Positions 1-8,298 of a stretch of DNA of 64,000 nucleotides are shown here, piece after piece. A program made the position numbers and the translations under genes. The DNA is from Roseibium aestuarii (GTDB lineage: Bacteria > Pseudomonadota > Alphaproteobacteria > Rhizobiales > Stappiaceae). The notes beneath the pieces are model-generated. The model was not told the origin of the DNA. It worked only from the letters and a program-made list of their open reading frames with translations, and made no database searches. Where the stretch lies: contig NZ_VORA01000001.1 of NCBI RefSeq assembly GCF_008477545.1, positions 558,001-622,000 of the forward strand, given 5' to 3'. Numbering within the stretch: the stretch's first letter is position 1; each line of letters begins with the position of its first letter.

Positions 1-143
1 AAAGGCCCATTGTTTCCGGACCCGGTGACATCTCGTTACACTTTCGCGCGGCTGCAGCCGTCGACCGGGCGTCCGATTGGCCTAGTCTCTTTTCCGGACC
101 TCTTGCCCGCCATGGCAGGGCAGGGGCCTAACCAAGGAGGGAC

Positions 144-1055
144 ATGCCGATGAACGACCTGACACCGGTGCGCCGCAAGACGGCGAAGGACTTTCCCCAG
201 GAACTGCTCGATCTCTATGACTTCTATGCCCACGGCCGGATCACCAAGCGCGAGTTTCTCGACCGGGCCGGCAAGTTTGCCATCGGCGGCCTGACGGCGG
301 CCATGCTGCTCGACCAGCTCTCGCCCAACTATGCGCTCGCCCAGCAGGTGGCCGCCGACGATCCGGAGATCGTGACCGAGCGCATCACGTTTCCCTCGCC
401 CAATGGCCATGGCGAGGTGAACGGCTATCTGGTGCGCCCCGCCGCGGCGACGGGCAAGCTTCCCGCCGTGCTGGTGATCCACGAGAACCGCGGGCTGAAC
501 CCCTATATCGAGGATGTGGCGCGGCGCATGGCCAAGGCAGGGTTTCTGGCGCTCGCCCCCGATGGCCTGACCTCCGTCGGCGGCTATCCGGGCTCCGATG
601 ACCAGGGGCGCGAGCTGCAGAAGACCGTTGATCCGGTCAAGCTCATGAACGACTTCTTCGCGGGCTTCGAGTTCCTGCTGAAGCACGAAGGCTCGACCGG
701 CAAGGTTGGCGCGGTCGGCTTCTGCTATGGCGGCGGGGTGGTGAACGCGCTGGCCGTGGCCTATCCCGAGCTCGGCGCCGGCGTGCCCTTCTATGGTCGC
801 CAGCCCAAGGCGGAGGACGTGCCGGCCATTCAGGCGCCGCTGCTCATCCAGTATGGCGCGCTCGACGAGCGCATCAACGCCGGCTGGCCGGACTTCAAGG
901 CGGCGCTCGATGCCAATGGCAAGACCTATGAGGTCCACATCTACGAGAACGCGAACCACGGCTTCCACAATGACACGACCCCGCGATATGACGCGGAAAA
1001 GGCGAAGCTGGCCGAAGAGCGCACGATCGCCTGGTTCACGAAACATCTGACGTGA
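144..1055 (+). CDS. Dienelactone hydrolase family protein (YghX-like)
   Basis: A 303-residue alpha/beta-hydrolase of the dienelactone hydrolase family. The nucleophile Cys194 sits in GFCYGGG, with Asp241 (GALDER) and His272 (NHGFH) completing the triad; Glu115 in HENRG is the usual partner of the cysteine. Residues 33-66 hold [11 protein letters not shown] followed by a hydrophobic stretch ending ALAQ, which looks like a weak Tat-type export signal (KR instead of RR), so a periplasmic location is possible. The start ATG has AAGGAGG 5 bases upstream; a second in-frame ATG lies at 150. The substrate is unknown. It converges on the TRAP transporter genes across a shared terminator. Confidence 0.88.
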   Translation: MPMNDLTPVRRKTAKDFPQELLDLYDFYAHGRITKREFLDRAGKFAIGGLTAAMLLDQLSPNYALAQQVAADDPEIVTERITFPSPNGHGEVNGYLVRPAAATGKLPAVLVIHENRGLNPYIEDVARRMAKAGFLALAPDGLTSVGGYPGSDDQGRELQKTVDPVKLMNDFFAGFEFLLKHEGSTGKVGAVGFCYGGGVVNALAVAYPELGAGVPFYGRQPKAEDVPAIQAPLLIQYGALDERINAGWPDFKAALDANGKTYEVHIYENANHGFHNDTTPRYDAEKAKLAEERTIAWFTKHLT

Positions 1056-1100
1056 CAATGGACTGAACAGACAGTCGCGGGCCCCATCCCGATCCTGCAG

Positions 1101-1128
1101 AAAGGCCCGGCGGATCCGCCGGGCCTTT
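1101..1128. terminator. Bidirectional terminator
   Basis: A perfect 28-base palindrome, AAAGGCCCGGCG mirrored around GATC, ends in CCTTT on both strands. It lies between two convergent genes, so it probably ends both transcripts. Confidence 0.8.
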
Positions 1129-1136
1129 CCGTGTTC

Positions 1137-2966
1137 CTAGACCCCGATCAGAGGCCGGATGAAGATGATCAGGGCTCCCGTCAGGATCAGCGCCCCCCGG
1201 ACCCAGAGACGCGGCCGGGCGATCAGGCCGTAGGACACGGCGGTCAGCCCGAGACCGATCTGCCCGAAGGCGATGAGGGCCGCGACCGGCGTCTCCGTCA
1301 GCTTGAGCAGGGCCGGATTGGCGATCATGCCGAGCGGGATGATGTAGAGCCCGATGCCGAGCGCCATGGCGCTGGTCGCCACCTTCAGCCAGTTCTCGCC
1401 GATCATTCCCGCCGCGATGAACACCGCGCCGCAGACCGGCGGCGTGATGGTGGACAGAAGCGCGAACCAGAACACGAAGAGGTGGGATTGCAGCGGCTCC
1501 AGGCCGAGCTGGTTCAGCGCAGGCCCGGCGACGGAGACGCAGATCACATAGGCTGCGGTGGTCGGGATCTCCATGCCCAGCACCAGACAGGCGAGAGCGG
1601 TCAGGAAGAGCGAGGGCCAGAGCTGCCCCCCGGCGCCCGCCAGGATCACGGAGGTGATCTTCACGCCAAGCCCCGTGACTGCCAGCACACCGACGACGAT
1701 CGAGGCGCAGAGGATGATCGAGGCAATCATTGCCACCTGAACGGCGGCGCTGTTGAGCGCCTCTTCCAGACGGGCCAGCCCCCGGCGGAAGCCGAAGGTC
1801 AGGCTGGCATCGAGGAAGAGCAGCAATGCGGCCGCGAGGATCGCGAGCGTCCCTGCATATTGCGGCGTGAAGGAGGCGACGAACATGCCCCAGATCAGCA
1901 CGCCGAAGGGCACGAGGAAGAAGCCCGTGGTGAGCATCGTCTCGCGCCAGCTTGGCCGGTCCTCCTCGGCAATGCCCTTGAGGTCGAGCACGCTCGCATG
2001 GGCGTTGATGCCCACCCAGACCGCAAGGAAGTAGAGGATTGCCGGCAGGACGGCCGCCGCCATGATGGAGGCATAGGGCGTGCCGGTCAGCTCCACCATG
2101 ACGAAGGCACCGGCCCCCATCAGCGGAGGCATGATCTGGCCGCCGGATGACGCCACGGCCTCGACGGCTGCGGCAAGGCGCTTCGGGTAACCCAGACGGG
2201 TCATGGCTGGCAGGGTCACCGCGCCGGTCGAAGCCACGTTGGCGGAGGCCGATCCGGAGATGGAGCCGAAAAGCGCCGACGACAGCACCGAGACCTTGGC
2301 CGCGCCTCCGTTCAGCCGCCCTGCCGCCGAGGCGGACAGGTTCATGAAGCCCTTGCCGGCCTCACCGGCATTCAGCACGGCGCCCAGAATGACGAAGATG
2401 GCCACCACCGACACGGACACCCCGGTCAGCGAACCCCACAGTCCGCCCTCGGCGATGGTCAGGGTGCCAAGGAAACTGTCCACGGGCAGAGGCGCATGAC
2501 CGAATTCGCCGGGAATGTGCTGGCCGAAGAAGCCGTAGGCCAGCGCGATCAGCGCCACGGTGGGCAGGGGCCAGCTGATCGCGCGACGGGCGGCCTCCAG
2601 CACCGTGACAAGAAGCGCAAAGCCGACGACCTGCTGGAAGGGGCCTTCCAGGAACCCGTATTGATCGCCGAGCATCTCGTGATTGAGGGCAAGCCAGAGG
2701 CAGCCACCCATGCCCGCCACGAGGAAGGGCAGGCCGGTCCAGAAGGCAGCCGGCGAGCGGGCGCCGAAGACGAAGACCCAGGGAAGCGCCAGGGCCATGT
2801 GCAGCGGCCGGCTGACCAGGTTCGGCACCAGGCCGGAGAAGATCAGGCCGAGATGAAAGGCGACAAGGCACAGGGCAAGGATGAGGCGGGCAGGGCGGAT
2901 CAGCGCAGGGGCGACGGTACGGCCGGCAGTGCGACCGGCGGGCGGCGTTTCGGCGGAAGGGATCAT
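1137..2966 (-). CDS. TRAP transporter permease, fused small and large subunits (TAXI type)
   Basis: A 609-residue polytopic membrane protein with the 4TM-12TM fusion layout (DctQ-like N-terminus joined to a DctM-like domain) typical of TRAP transporters that use TAXI-type binding proteins. DctM-like features include the segment near residues 220-240 rich in SGSASANVASTGAVTLPAM and the later MEIPTTAAYVI stretch. It lies just downstream of the TAXI binding protein gene on the same strand, separated by 66 bases that hold a strong hairpin. Secondary uptake of an organic acid or amino acid driven by an ion gradient is expected; the substrate cannot be read from sequence. Confidence 0.92.
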   Translation of the reverse strand: MIPSAETPPAGRTAGRTVAPALIRPARLILALCLVAFHLGLIFSGLVPNLVSRPLHMALALPWVFVFGARSPAAFWTGLPFLVAGMGGCLWLALNHEMLGDQYGFLEGPFQQVVGFALLVTVLEAARRAISWPLPTVALIALAYGFFGQHIPGEFGHAPLPVDSFLGTLTIAEGGLWGSLTGVSVSVVAIFVILGAVLNAGEAGKGFMNLSASAAGRLNGGAAKVSVLSSALFGSISGSASANVASTGAVTLPAMTRLGYPKRLAAAVEAVASSGGQIMPPLMGAGAFVMVELTGTPYASIMAAAVLPAILYFLAVWVGINAHASVLDLKGIAEEDRPSWRETMLTTGFFLVPFGVLIWGMFVASFTPQYAGTLAILAAALLLFLDASLTFGFRRGLARLEEALNSAAVQVAMIASIILCASIVVGVLAVTGLGVKITSVILAGAGGQLWPSLFLTALACLVLGMEIPTTAAYVICVSVAGPALNQLGLEPLQSHLFVFWFALLSTITPPVCGAVFIAAGMIGENWLKVATSAMALGIGLYIIPLGMIANPALLKLTETPVAALIAFGQIGLGLTAVSYGLIARPRLWVRGALILTGALIIFIRPLIGV

Positions 2967-2987
2967 GAGGGGCTCGGCAAAAGGAAA

Positions 2988-3015
2988 GTCCCCGGACAGG
3001 GATCTGTCCGGGGAC
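2988..3015 (-). terminator. Hairpin between TRAP binding protein and permease
   Basis: A perfect 12-bp stem (GTCCCCGGACAG / CTGTCCGGGGAC) with a 4-base loop is followed on the minus strand by CTTTCCTTTT. It lies between the binding protein stop and the permease start, where it could act as a partial terminator or mRNA stabiliser giving more binding protein than permease. Confidence 0.6.
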
Positions 3016-3032
3016 CGGGAGGGGCAACGGTC

Positions 3033-3992
3033 TTACTGCTGGGCGTCGGTCAGCGGGAAGCCGGCTTCCTTGTAGTAGCGCAGGGCGCCCGGATGGATCT
3101 TGCCTTCGATGGTGCCCATCAGGCCCTGATCCACGCCGGCCCACCAGCGCGCGCTTTCGCTCAGCTTGGCCTTCGTTTCCCAGAAGGTCTTGGTCAGCTG
3201 ATAGGCGGTGTCCTCATCCATCGCCAGCGTCGAGTAGGCGACCACGGCCAGCGAGGTGGTGACGATGTCCTGATCCTGTCCGGCATAGGTTCCCGCCGGA
3301 ATGACGGTGCGGGTGCGCTTGGTCTCCGCCACCTGAGCGTCGGACAGGGACAGGACGCTCACGTCGGCAGAGGCTGCGGCTTCCACCACGTTCGGCGCGG
3401 GCCAGGAGCCTGCGGTCACGAACCCGTCGATCTGGCCGTTCTTCAGCGCTGGCACGGCGTTGGAGAGTTCCACTTCTGCCAGGGTCACCTTGCCTTCCAG
3501 CCCGAAGAGCTTGAGGTACTTCTCGCCCTCGGTCGCACCGAAGGAGCCCTTGCCGAGCAGCAGGGTCTTGCCCTCCAGACCGGAGAGGTCCTCGACGCCG
3601 GCGGCCTTTGACACGACGAAATGCATCGTCAGCGAGGGGATCGGGAAGAGGGCGCGGATGTCATCGAACTTCGGGCTGCCCTTGCCGTCGAACGGACCCT
3701 TGGCGCCCTGAGCCGAGGCGACGAGCGCCGGCGGCGTGGTGAAGACGTAGTCGCCGCCGCGGCCGCGGGCTTCCATCACGTTCTGGACGGAGCCCTGGCT
3801 TTCCTCGACCGTTACGATGATCTCGCCATTGGTGCCGGACTTCATCGCTTCCGCCAGCTCCACGCCCATCTGGTAATAGGACGAGCCGGCCTTGGCGGAC
3901 TTGTAGGTAATGCGGGTTTCGGCCTGGACGCCGGACGTCAGGATGACGCTGGCGGCAAGCCCGAGGCCTGCCAGAACGGCGGAATTGATCAT
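3033..3992 (-). CDS. TAXI family TRAP transporter solute-binding protein
   Basis: A 319-residue periplasmic binding protein of the TAXI family. The start at 3992 is chosen over an upstream one at 4097 because it has a good Shine-Dalgarno (GGAGGA) and puts a signal peptide at the N-terminus (MINSAVLAGLGLAASVILT, cleavage near VQAE). The mature protein opens with TRITYKSAKAGSSYYQMG, the TAXI form of the ligand-binding start, and has later conserved segments for type 2 periplasmic folds. It is the first gene of a two-gene operon with the TRAP permease. The ligand is unknown. Confidence 0.9.
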   Translation of the reverse strand: MINSAVLAGLGLAASVILTSGVQAETRITYKSAKAGSSYYQMGVELAEAMKSGTNGEIIVTVEESQGSVQNVMEARGRGGDYVFTTPPALVASAQGAKGPFDGKGSPKFDDIRALFPIPSLTMHFVVSKAAGVEDLSGLEGKTLLLGKGSFGATEGEKYLKLFGLEGKVTLAEVELSNAVPALKNGQIDGFVTAGSWPAPNVVEAAASADVSVLSLSDAQVAETKRTRTVIPAGTYAGQDQDIVTTSLAVVAYSTLAMDEDTAYQLTKTFWETKAKLSESARWWAGVDQGLMGTIEGKIHPGALRYYKEAGFPLTDAQQ

Positions 3993-4153
3993 GTAGTCCT
4001 CCACGAGATGATGACCGCTTCTGCGAGCGGCTTGGGGCCCGGATATGGGCAGAACAGACAGGATCTGCAGGATGGACTGATCACAGGCGCGGCGCAATCG
4101 TCAACCCGGTCGCGACTGACCTTGCGCCGGCGCGAATCCCTTCCCTGTTGGCC

Positions 4154-4705
4154 TCAAACGGGACGGAACGCCCGCAGGCGGGAGACGATTTCTTCCGCCT
4201 CGCCATTGAGCGGATGCAGGTTCACCCGCAGCACGGTCTGGCCGTCCTGGTTTTTCTTCACCTTCCAGCAGCGCGTCATCACCGCGCGCCAGAAGGGAAA
4301 GACCTGTGCCTTGGCAATCGCGTCTTCCAGCGTGCCGGTCAGCGTGATGTCGAGAACCGCGATCTCGATCATGCGCACGGATGTCTGGCGCAGATGGAAA
4401 CCTGCGATGGCATCCCAGCGCAGGAACCCGAGCCGCTCGAGGAAGAGGCCGTCCTTGTTGGCGCCAAGCTGCGGCTGCCCCCGGTCGACCATGGGATAGT
4501 GCCAGTAGGCGACGAAGATCGGGATGAGCGACAGGCTCGTGAGGATCCGCGCCTTGCCAAAGAGGCCCAGCACGAGAAGCCCGGCGGCAAACATCAGGCC
4601 GCCATAGACCAGGCCTTCCCCGTTGGACCGGCGATAGCCGATGGCAAAGGGCTCGGCGGCGGGCGGAGCGGGGGCGTCGAAGGGATCGTGGAGAGTGTCG
4701 GACAT
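4154..4705 (-). CDS. Two-TM membrane protein of unknown function
   Basis: A 183-residue protein not recognised with certainty. It has a proline-rich cytoplasmic start (FDAPAPPAAEP), two hydrophobic helices near residues 33-70 (GGLMFAAGLLVLGLFG and LSLIPIFVAYWHY), then a soluble part that starts LGANKDGLFLERLGFLRW and resembles the PH-like or DUF2244-like domains of small bacterial membrane proteins. The ATG at 4705 is preferred; a TTG start at 4780 would overlap the stop of the upstream exporter gene. The Shine-Dalgarno is weak. It could be co-transcribed with the exporter. Confidence 0.65.
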   Translation of the reverse strand: MSDTLHDPFDAPAPPAAEPFAIGYRRSNGEGLVYGGLMFAAGLLVLGLFGKARILTSLSLIPIFVAYWHYPMVDRGQPQLGANKDGLFLERLGFLRWDAIAGFHLRQTSVRMIEIAVLDITLTGTLEDAIAKAQVFPFWRAVMTRCWKVKKNQDGQTVLRVNLHPLNGEAEEIVSRLRAFRPV

Positions 4706-4776
4706 CGGACCGTGCTGTCGGAGAAGCGAAGCGGCCGCGCGGGCCGCCTCCTTTGTTTCAAGCCTTGCCCGAAATG

Positions 4777-5997
4777 TCAAAACCCGGGTTCGGGATCGGC
4801 GGCCGGCCGTGACACGCCCAGCACATGCATCAGCACGAAGGCGGCGAGCGCACAGCCGAAGATCGCCGCGATCATCGGTGTCACCGTGCCGTCGAAGAAG
4901 GGGCCCGCGACCACGATCATCAGACCGCCGGTGACCATCTGCAGGGTACCGCCCAGCGAGGACGCAAGACCGGCGATCCGGCCATGCCGGTCGAGCGCCA
5001 GCACCATGCAGGTGGGAATGACGAGCCCGAGACAGGCATTGCCGAGGAAGAGGCCCGCCATGACGATCGGCAGCTGATCGAAGCCGGAGAGAACCAGCGC
5101 CAGAAGAACGCTCTCGACCAGCAGGAAACCGGTCAGGGCCGCCCCGATCAGGCGATGGATGCCGAACCGCTGGCCCATGCCGGCCGCAAGCTGGGAGGAG
5201 GCGAAGAAGCCGATGGCGTTCACCGCAAACGCAATGGAGAAACCAACTTCGGTCAGGCCGTAATAGGTCGTGTAGACGAAGGAGGCGCTGGCGATGAAGA
5301 CGAAGAAGCTGGCCATGCCGCAGCCGCCGATCAGGGTCAGGCCCATGAACAGGGGATCGCGCAGCAGGGTCTTGCAGCCCTGGATCAGCGAGGCGGTGTG
5401 GACGGGAACCCGCTCGTCCTCCGCAAGCGTTTCACCAAGGAAGAAGTGGGTCAGGCCGATGCTGAGCAGGGCGACAACGGCGAGGAAGACGAAGATCGTG
5501 TGCCAGTCGCCAAGCGCCATGAAGACCGTGCCGAGCAGCGGGGCGAGCATCGGCGACACGCTGATCACCAGCATGATCAGCGCCATCAGGCGCGTGGCCT
5601 CGTAGCCGGTGAACATGTCGCGGACAATGGCGCGCGGCAGCACCATGACGGAGGCCGCCCCGACCCCCTGAAGCACGCGGGCAGCCACCAGCCAGCTCAG
5701 CGTCGGCGCGAGTGCACAGGCGAATGAGCCGAGGAGGAACAGCCCGAGCCCGGCGTAGAGGGGACGCTTGCGGCCGAGCTGGTCGGACAGGGGGCCGTAG
5801 ACCATCTGGAACAGGCCGAAGGCGAGGAAGAAGGCGGTCAGCGTGAGCTGCGCGGACGCCGGATCCGCCTCCAGACTGGAGGCGATTTCGGGCAGGGCCG
5901 GCAGATACATGTCGATGGCGAGCGGACCGACGGCGGCCATCAGGCCGAGGACAAGCGCGGGCCGCGCAAGGGAACCGGACATGGGGGAACCGGACAT
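4777..5997 (-). CDS. Bcr/CflA family drug:H+ antiporter (MFS)
   Basis: A 406-residue, twelve-helix major facilitator protein. The first helix carries MAAVGPLAIDMYLPALPEI, the signature of the Bcr/CflA subfamily, and the loop after helix 2 has GPLSDQLGRKRPL, the classic MFS motif A. These exporters expel bicyclomycin, chloramphenicol or sulfonamides in other bacteria; the real substrate here is unknown. The start at 5997 is one of two candidates (the other at 5982) created by a 15-base tandem duplication, and an even longer frame opens at 6111 with no hydrophobic support. Confidence 0.9.
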   Translation of the reverse strand: MSGSPMSGSLARPALVLGLMAAVGPLAIDMYLPALPEIASSLEADPASAQLTLTAFFLAFGLFQMVYGPLSDQLGRKRPLYAGLGLFLLGSFACALAPTLSWLVAARVLQGVGAASVMVLPRAIVRDMFTGYEATRLMALIMLVISVSPMLAPLLGTVFMALGDWHTIFVFLAVVALLSIGLTHFFLGETLAEDERVPVHTASLIQGCKTLLRDPLFMGLTLIGGCGMASFFVFIASASFVYTTYYGLTEVGFSIAFAVNAIGFFASSQLAAGMGQRFGIHRLIGAALTGFLLVESVLLALVLSGFDQLPIVMAGLFLGNACLGLVIPTCMVLALDRHGRIAGLASSLGGTLQMVTGGLMIVVAGPFFDGTVTPMIAAIFGCALAAFVLMHVLGVSRPAADPEPGF

Positions 5998-6037
5998 GGG
6001 GGATCCTGAAGCAAGACGGGAAACGGGAAAAAGCACA

Positions 6038-6065
6038 AGGGCAGCCCCGCGCGGGAGGCTGCCCT
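6038..6065 (-). terminator. Probable terminator after ribB
   Basis: A 9-bp stem (AGGGCAGCC / GGCTGCCCT) with a 10-base loop is followed on the minus strand by TGTGCTTTTTCCC. It lies between the stop of the RibB fusion gene and the exporter start. The U-run is 5 bases away from the stem, so it is a weaker call. Confidence 0.45.
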
Positions 6066-6162
6066 GTAAACTTCTGCGTTTCACCCTAGCCGGGCTTGAA
6101 GATCCTGACAATACCGTAAGGAAGCCTTTCTAATGCCCGGTGCCGGGCAGGCTCCCCGCCGG

Positions 6163-7524
6163 TCACATGTCCTGGATCTCCGTGGCTTCGATCTTGATGT
6201 CGAAGCCTTCAAGGCCGACGTAGTGGCGCTCGCGCGAGGCCAGCAGGCGGATGGAGCTGACGCCGAGATCCCGCAGGATCTGGGCACCGAGCCCGACTTC
6301 GCGCCACTGTTCCTGACGGACCTGGGCCGAGCCGTGCTCTTCCCGTTCGGCGGCATCCAGATCGGCACGGGCGCGGGTGGACTGACGGGCAACGCCCACC
6401 GAGCCCTCGCGCAGATAGATCACCACGCCGCGGCCCCGTTCCGCCATCAGGCGCACGGTGGCATCCAGCGGCTGGGAGGCGCCGAAGACGTCATCCAGCA
6501 CGTTTTCCAGCTGCAGGCGAACCGGCACGTTGCGTCCGTCGAGGATGTCGCCGAAGACCACGGCCACGTGGTGCATTGGGTCGTAGGGCGTGGAATAGGT
6601 CACCGCATAGGCCGGACCGGCCAGGGTCTGGATCGGCTGCTCGTTGACGCGCTCGATGAGCTTTTCCGTGCGCTGACGCCAGGCGATCAGGTCGGACACC
6701 GACACCATCGGCAGATTGTGTTCCTTGGCGAAGGCGGCGACTTCCTCGCCCCGCTTCACCGTGCCGTTGTCATTGACCAGCTCGGAGATCACGCCCACTT
6801 CGTCGAGACCGGCCAGGCGGCACAGGTCGACGGCCGCTTCAGTGTGACCGGAGCGCATGAGCACGCCGCCTTCCTTGGCGATCAGCGGGAAGATGTGGCC
6901 GGGACGCACGAAATCGGCTGCGCCCGCGTTCGGGTTGGCAAGCGCCCGCACCGTCGAGCAGCGCTCTTCGGCCGAAATGCCGGTGGTCAGGCCCTGCTTG
7001 TAGTCCACCGAGATAGTGAAGGCGGTCGCGAGCGGCGCATCGTTCTGGGAGACCATCGGGTCAAGCCGCAGGCGCTTGGCATGGGCGACCGTCATGGGGG
7101 CGCAGACGATGCCGGAGGTGTGGCGCACGATGAAGGCCATCTGCTCGGCGGTCACCCGCGATGCGGCGACGATTAGATCGCCTTCGTTTTCACGGTCGTC
7201 ATCATCCGTGACGACAACGATCTCACCGCGTTCGAACGCGCGGATGGCTTCAGCGACTCGGGCCTGGGACACGGGATGCTCCTTGGTGGTGGAAAGACCG
7301 AGAAAGTCATTGGGCGTCACGTCGCCATTGGTGGCCTCGGCAATGCGCCGGGCCATCTCGCGGGAGACCCAGACATTCGGGTCGTTGCACAGGGCGGTGA
7401 CGGAGGCGGCAGACAGGTTGGCGCGACGCGCGAAGGCGCTGCGACTTTCCCCCTTTGCCAAGAGCCAGTGATCCAATCTCATGGCCCCGATGTAATCGAG
7501 TGCCGAGGTCCGGGCAAGAGCCAT
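6163..7524 (-). CDS. ribB: HTH-fused 3,4-dihydroxy-2-butanone-4-phosphate synthase with degenerate RibA domain
   Basis: A 453-residue fusion. Residues 15-75 form an XRE/YdaS-like helix-turn-helix (AFARRANLSAASVTALC). Residues 83-285 are RibB, which makes the four-carbon riboflavin precursor from ribulose 5-phosphate: DDDDRENEGD at 107-116, RPGH at 207-210 and RSGHTEA at 224-230 are intact. Residues 290-450 match GTP cyclohydrolase II, but the zinc cysteines are gone (VRLQLENVLDDVFG at 335-348 where the family has HSEC and later RCDC), so that activity is probably lost, as in other alphaproteobacterial RibBX-type proteins. Start 7524 or 7482 both keep the HTH. No FMN riboswitch is visible upstream, where the previous gene ends 18 bases away. 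Confidence 0.92.
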   Translation of the reverse strand: MALARTSALDYIGAMRLDHWLLAKGESRSAFARRANLSAASVTALCNDPNVWVSREMARRIAEATNGDVTPNDFLGLSTTKEHPVSQARVAEAIRAFERGEIVVVTDDDDRENEGDLIVAASRVTAEQMAFIVRHTSGIVCAPMTVAHAKRLRLDPMVSQNDAPLATAFTISVDYKQGLTTGISAEERCSTVRALANPNAGAADFVRPGHIFPLIAKEGGVLMRSGHTEAAVDLCRLAGLDEVGVISELVNDNGTVKRGEEVAAFAKEHNLPMVSVSDLIAWRQRTEKLIERVNEQPIQTLAGPAYAVTYSTPYDPMHHVAVVFGDILDGRNVPVRLQLENVLDDVFGASQPLDATVRLMAERGRGVVIYLREGSVGVARQSTRARADLDAAEREEHGSAQVRQEQWREVGLGAQILRDLGVSSIRLLASRERHYVGLEGFDIKIEATEIQDM

Positions 7525-7533
7525 TCCAAAAAT

Positions 7534-7552
7534 ATTTCAGTATCACTGAAAT
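7534..7552. promoter_or_regulatory. Perfect inverted repeat before the HTH-RibB gene
   Basis: ATTTCAGT-ATC-ACTGAAAT, two exact 8-base arms with a 3-base spacer, lies 10-28 bases upstream of the 7524 start and overlaps the last two codons and stop of the preceding gene. Size and symmetry fit an XRE-type operator, possibly for the protein's own HTH domain. Confidence 0.45.
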
Positions 7553-8298
7553 GCCTGGTGGCCCGCCGTCGCGTCCATCTCCGGGTGAGCCCTTCCGCGC
7601 TCCATGCCTGTCCGCACCGCCTTGATGAAGGCGCGGAACAGGCGCCGGTGGGGCTTCAGATGCAGCAGGAACTCCGGGTGCCACTGCACGCCGATCATGA
7701 AGCTGGCAGAGGTGTTCTCCAGCGCCTGCGGCACGCCGAACTCGTCCCAGGCGACGATTTCCAGTTGCTCGCCCACCCGGTCCACCGCCTGATGATGCAG
7801 GCTGTTGACCCGCAGGGTCTCGCGCTGGGCGAGGCGCTTCAGCCGGCTGCCAGTCTTGAAGGTCACGGTCTTCACGGGCAGCGGGGTCCACATGTCAGGC
7901 ACCTTGTCGAAGGCGGCCTGAACATTCTGGTAGAGCGTGCCGCCCTGGTGCACGTTGATCATCTGGGCCCCCCGGCACACGCCCAGCACGGGCACGTCCC
8001 GAGGCCCTGCATGGGCGAGCACTTCCAGCTCCATGCGGTCCCGTTCCGGATCGAGCCGGGCGTCGACCAGCGTATCGCCCCGGTAGAGATCCGGGCTGAT
8101 GTCGTCACCGCCGCCGATGATGAAGCCGTCGAACCGGTCGAGGGGATGCTGGCTCGCAGGCGCGATCAGTCGCACGGGACGTGCGCCAGCAAGCCGCAGT
8201 GCGATCCAGTAAAACCACCACATGTAGCGGCCGCCGCCGCGCGAGGTCGTCACGCCGATCCTCGGACGGCGGCGCGGGTTCGGTTTCGGTCCGATCAT
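7543..8298 (-). CDS. Class I glutamine amidotransferase / peptidase C26 (gamma-glutamyl hydrolase type)
   Basis: A 251-residue protein of the peptidase C26 family (PuuD-like). The nucleophile elbow is GVCRGAQ with Cys108, and the WHPE motif gives His207 and Glu209; GGGDDISP near 62-69 is the family oxyanion strand. In related enzymes the triad hydrolyses gamma-glutamyl amides. The start ATG overlaps the stop of the amidoligase gene by 4 bases (ATGA), implying translational coupling. A make-and-break pair for a gamma-linked amide is the simplest reading. An upstream frame to 8439 is not used because it runs inside the amidoligase gene. Confidence 0.88.
   Translation of the reverse strand: MIGPKPNPRRRPRIGVTTSRGGGRYMWWFYWIALRLAGARPVRLIAPASQHPLDRFDGFIIGGGDDISPDLYRGDTLVDARLDPERDRMELEVLAHAGPRDVPVLGVCRGAQMINVHQGGTLYQNVQAAFDKVPDMWTPLPVKTVTFKTGSRLKRLAQRETLRVNSLHHQAVDRVGEQLEIVAWDEFGVPQALENTSASFMIGVQWHPEFLLHLKPHRRLFRAFIKAVRTGMERGRAHPEMDATAGHQAFQ

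Noticed and set aside
36-1058. A 340-codon frame opposite the dienelactone hydrolase gene
   Set aside because: High third-position GC opens antisense frames throughout; this one has no domain features and no ribosome site, while the plus strand has a full hydrolase.
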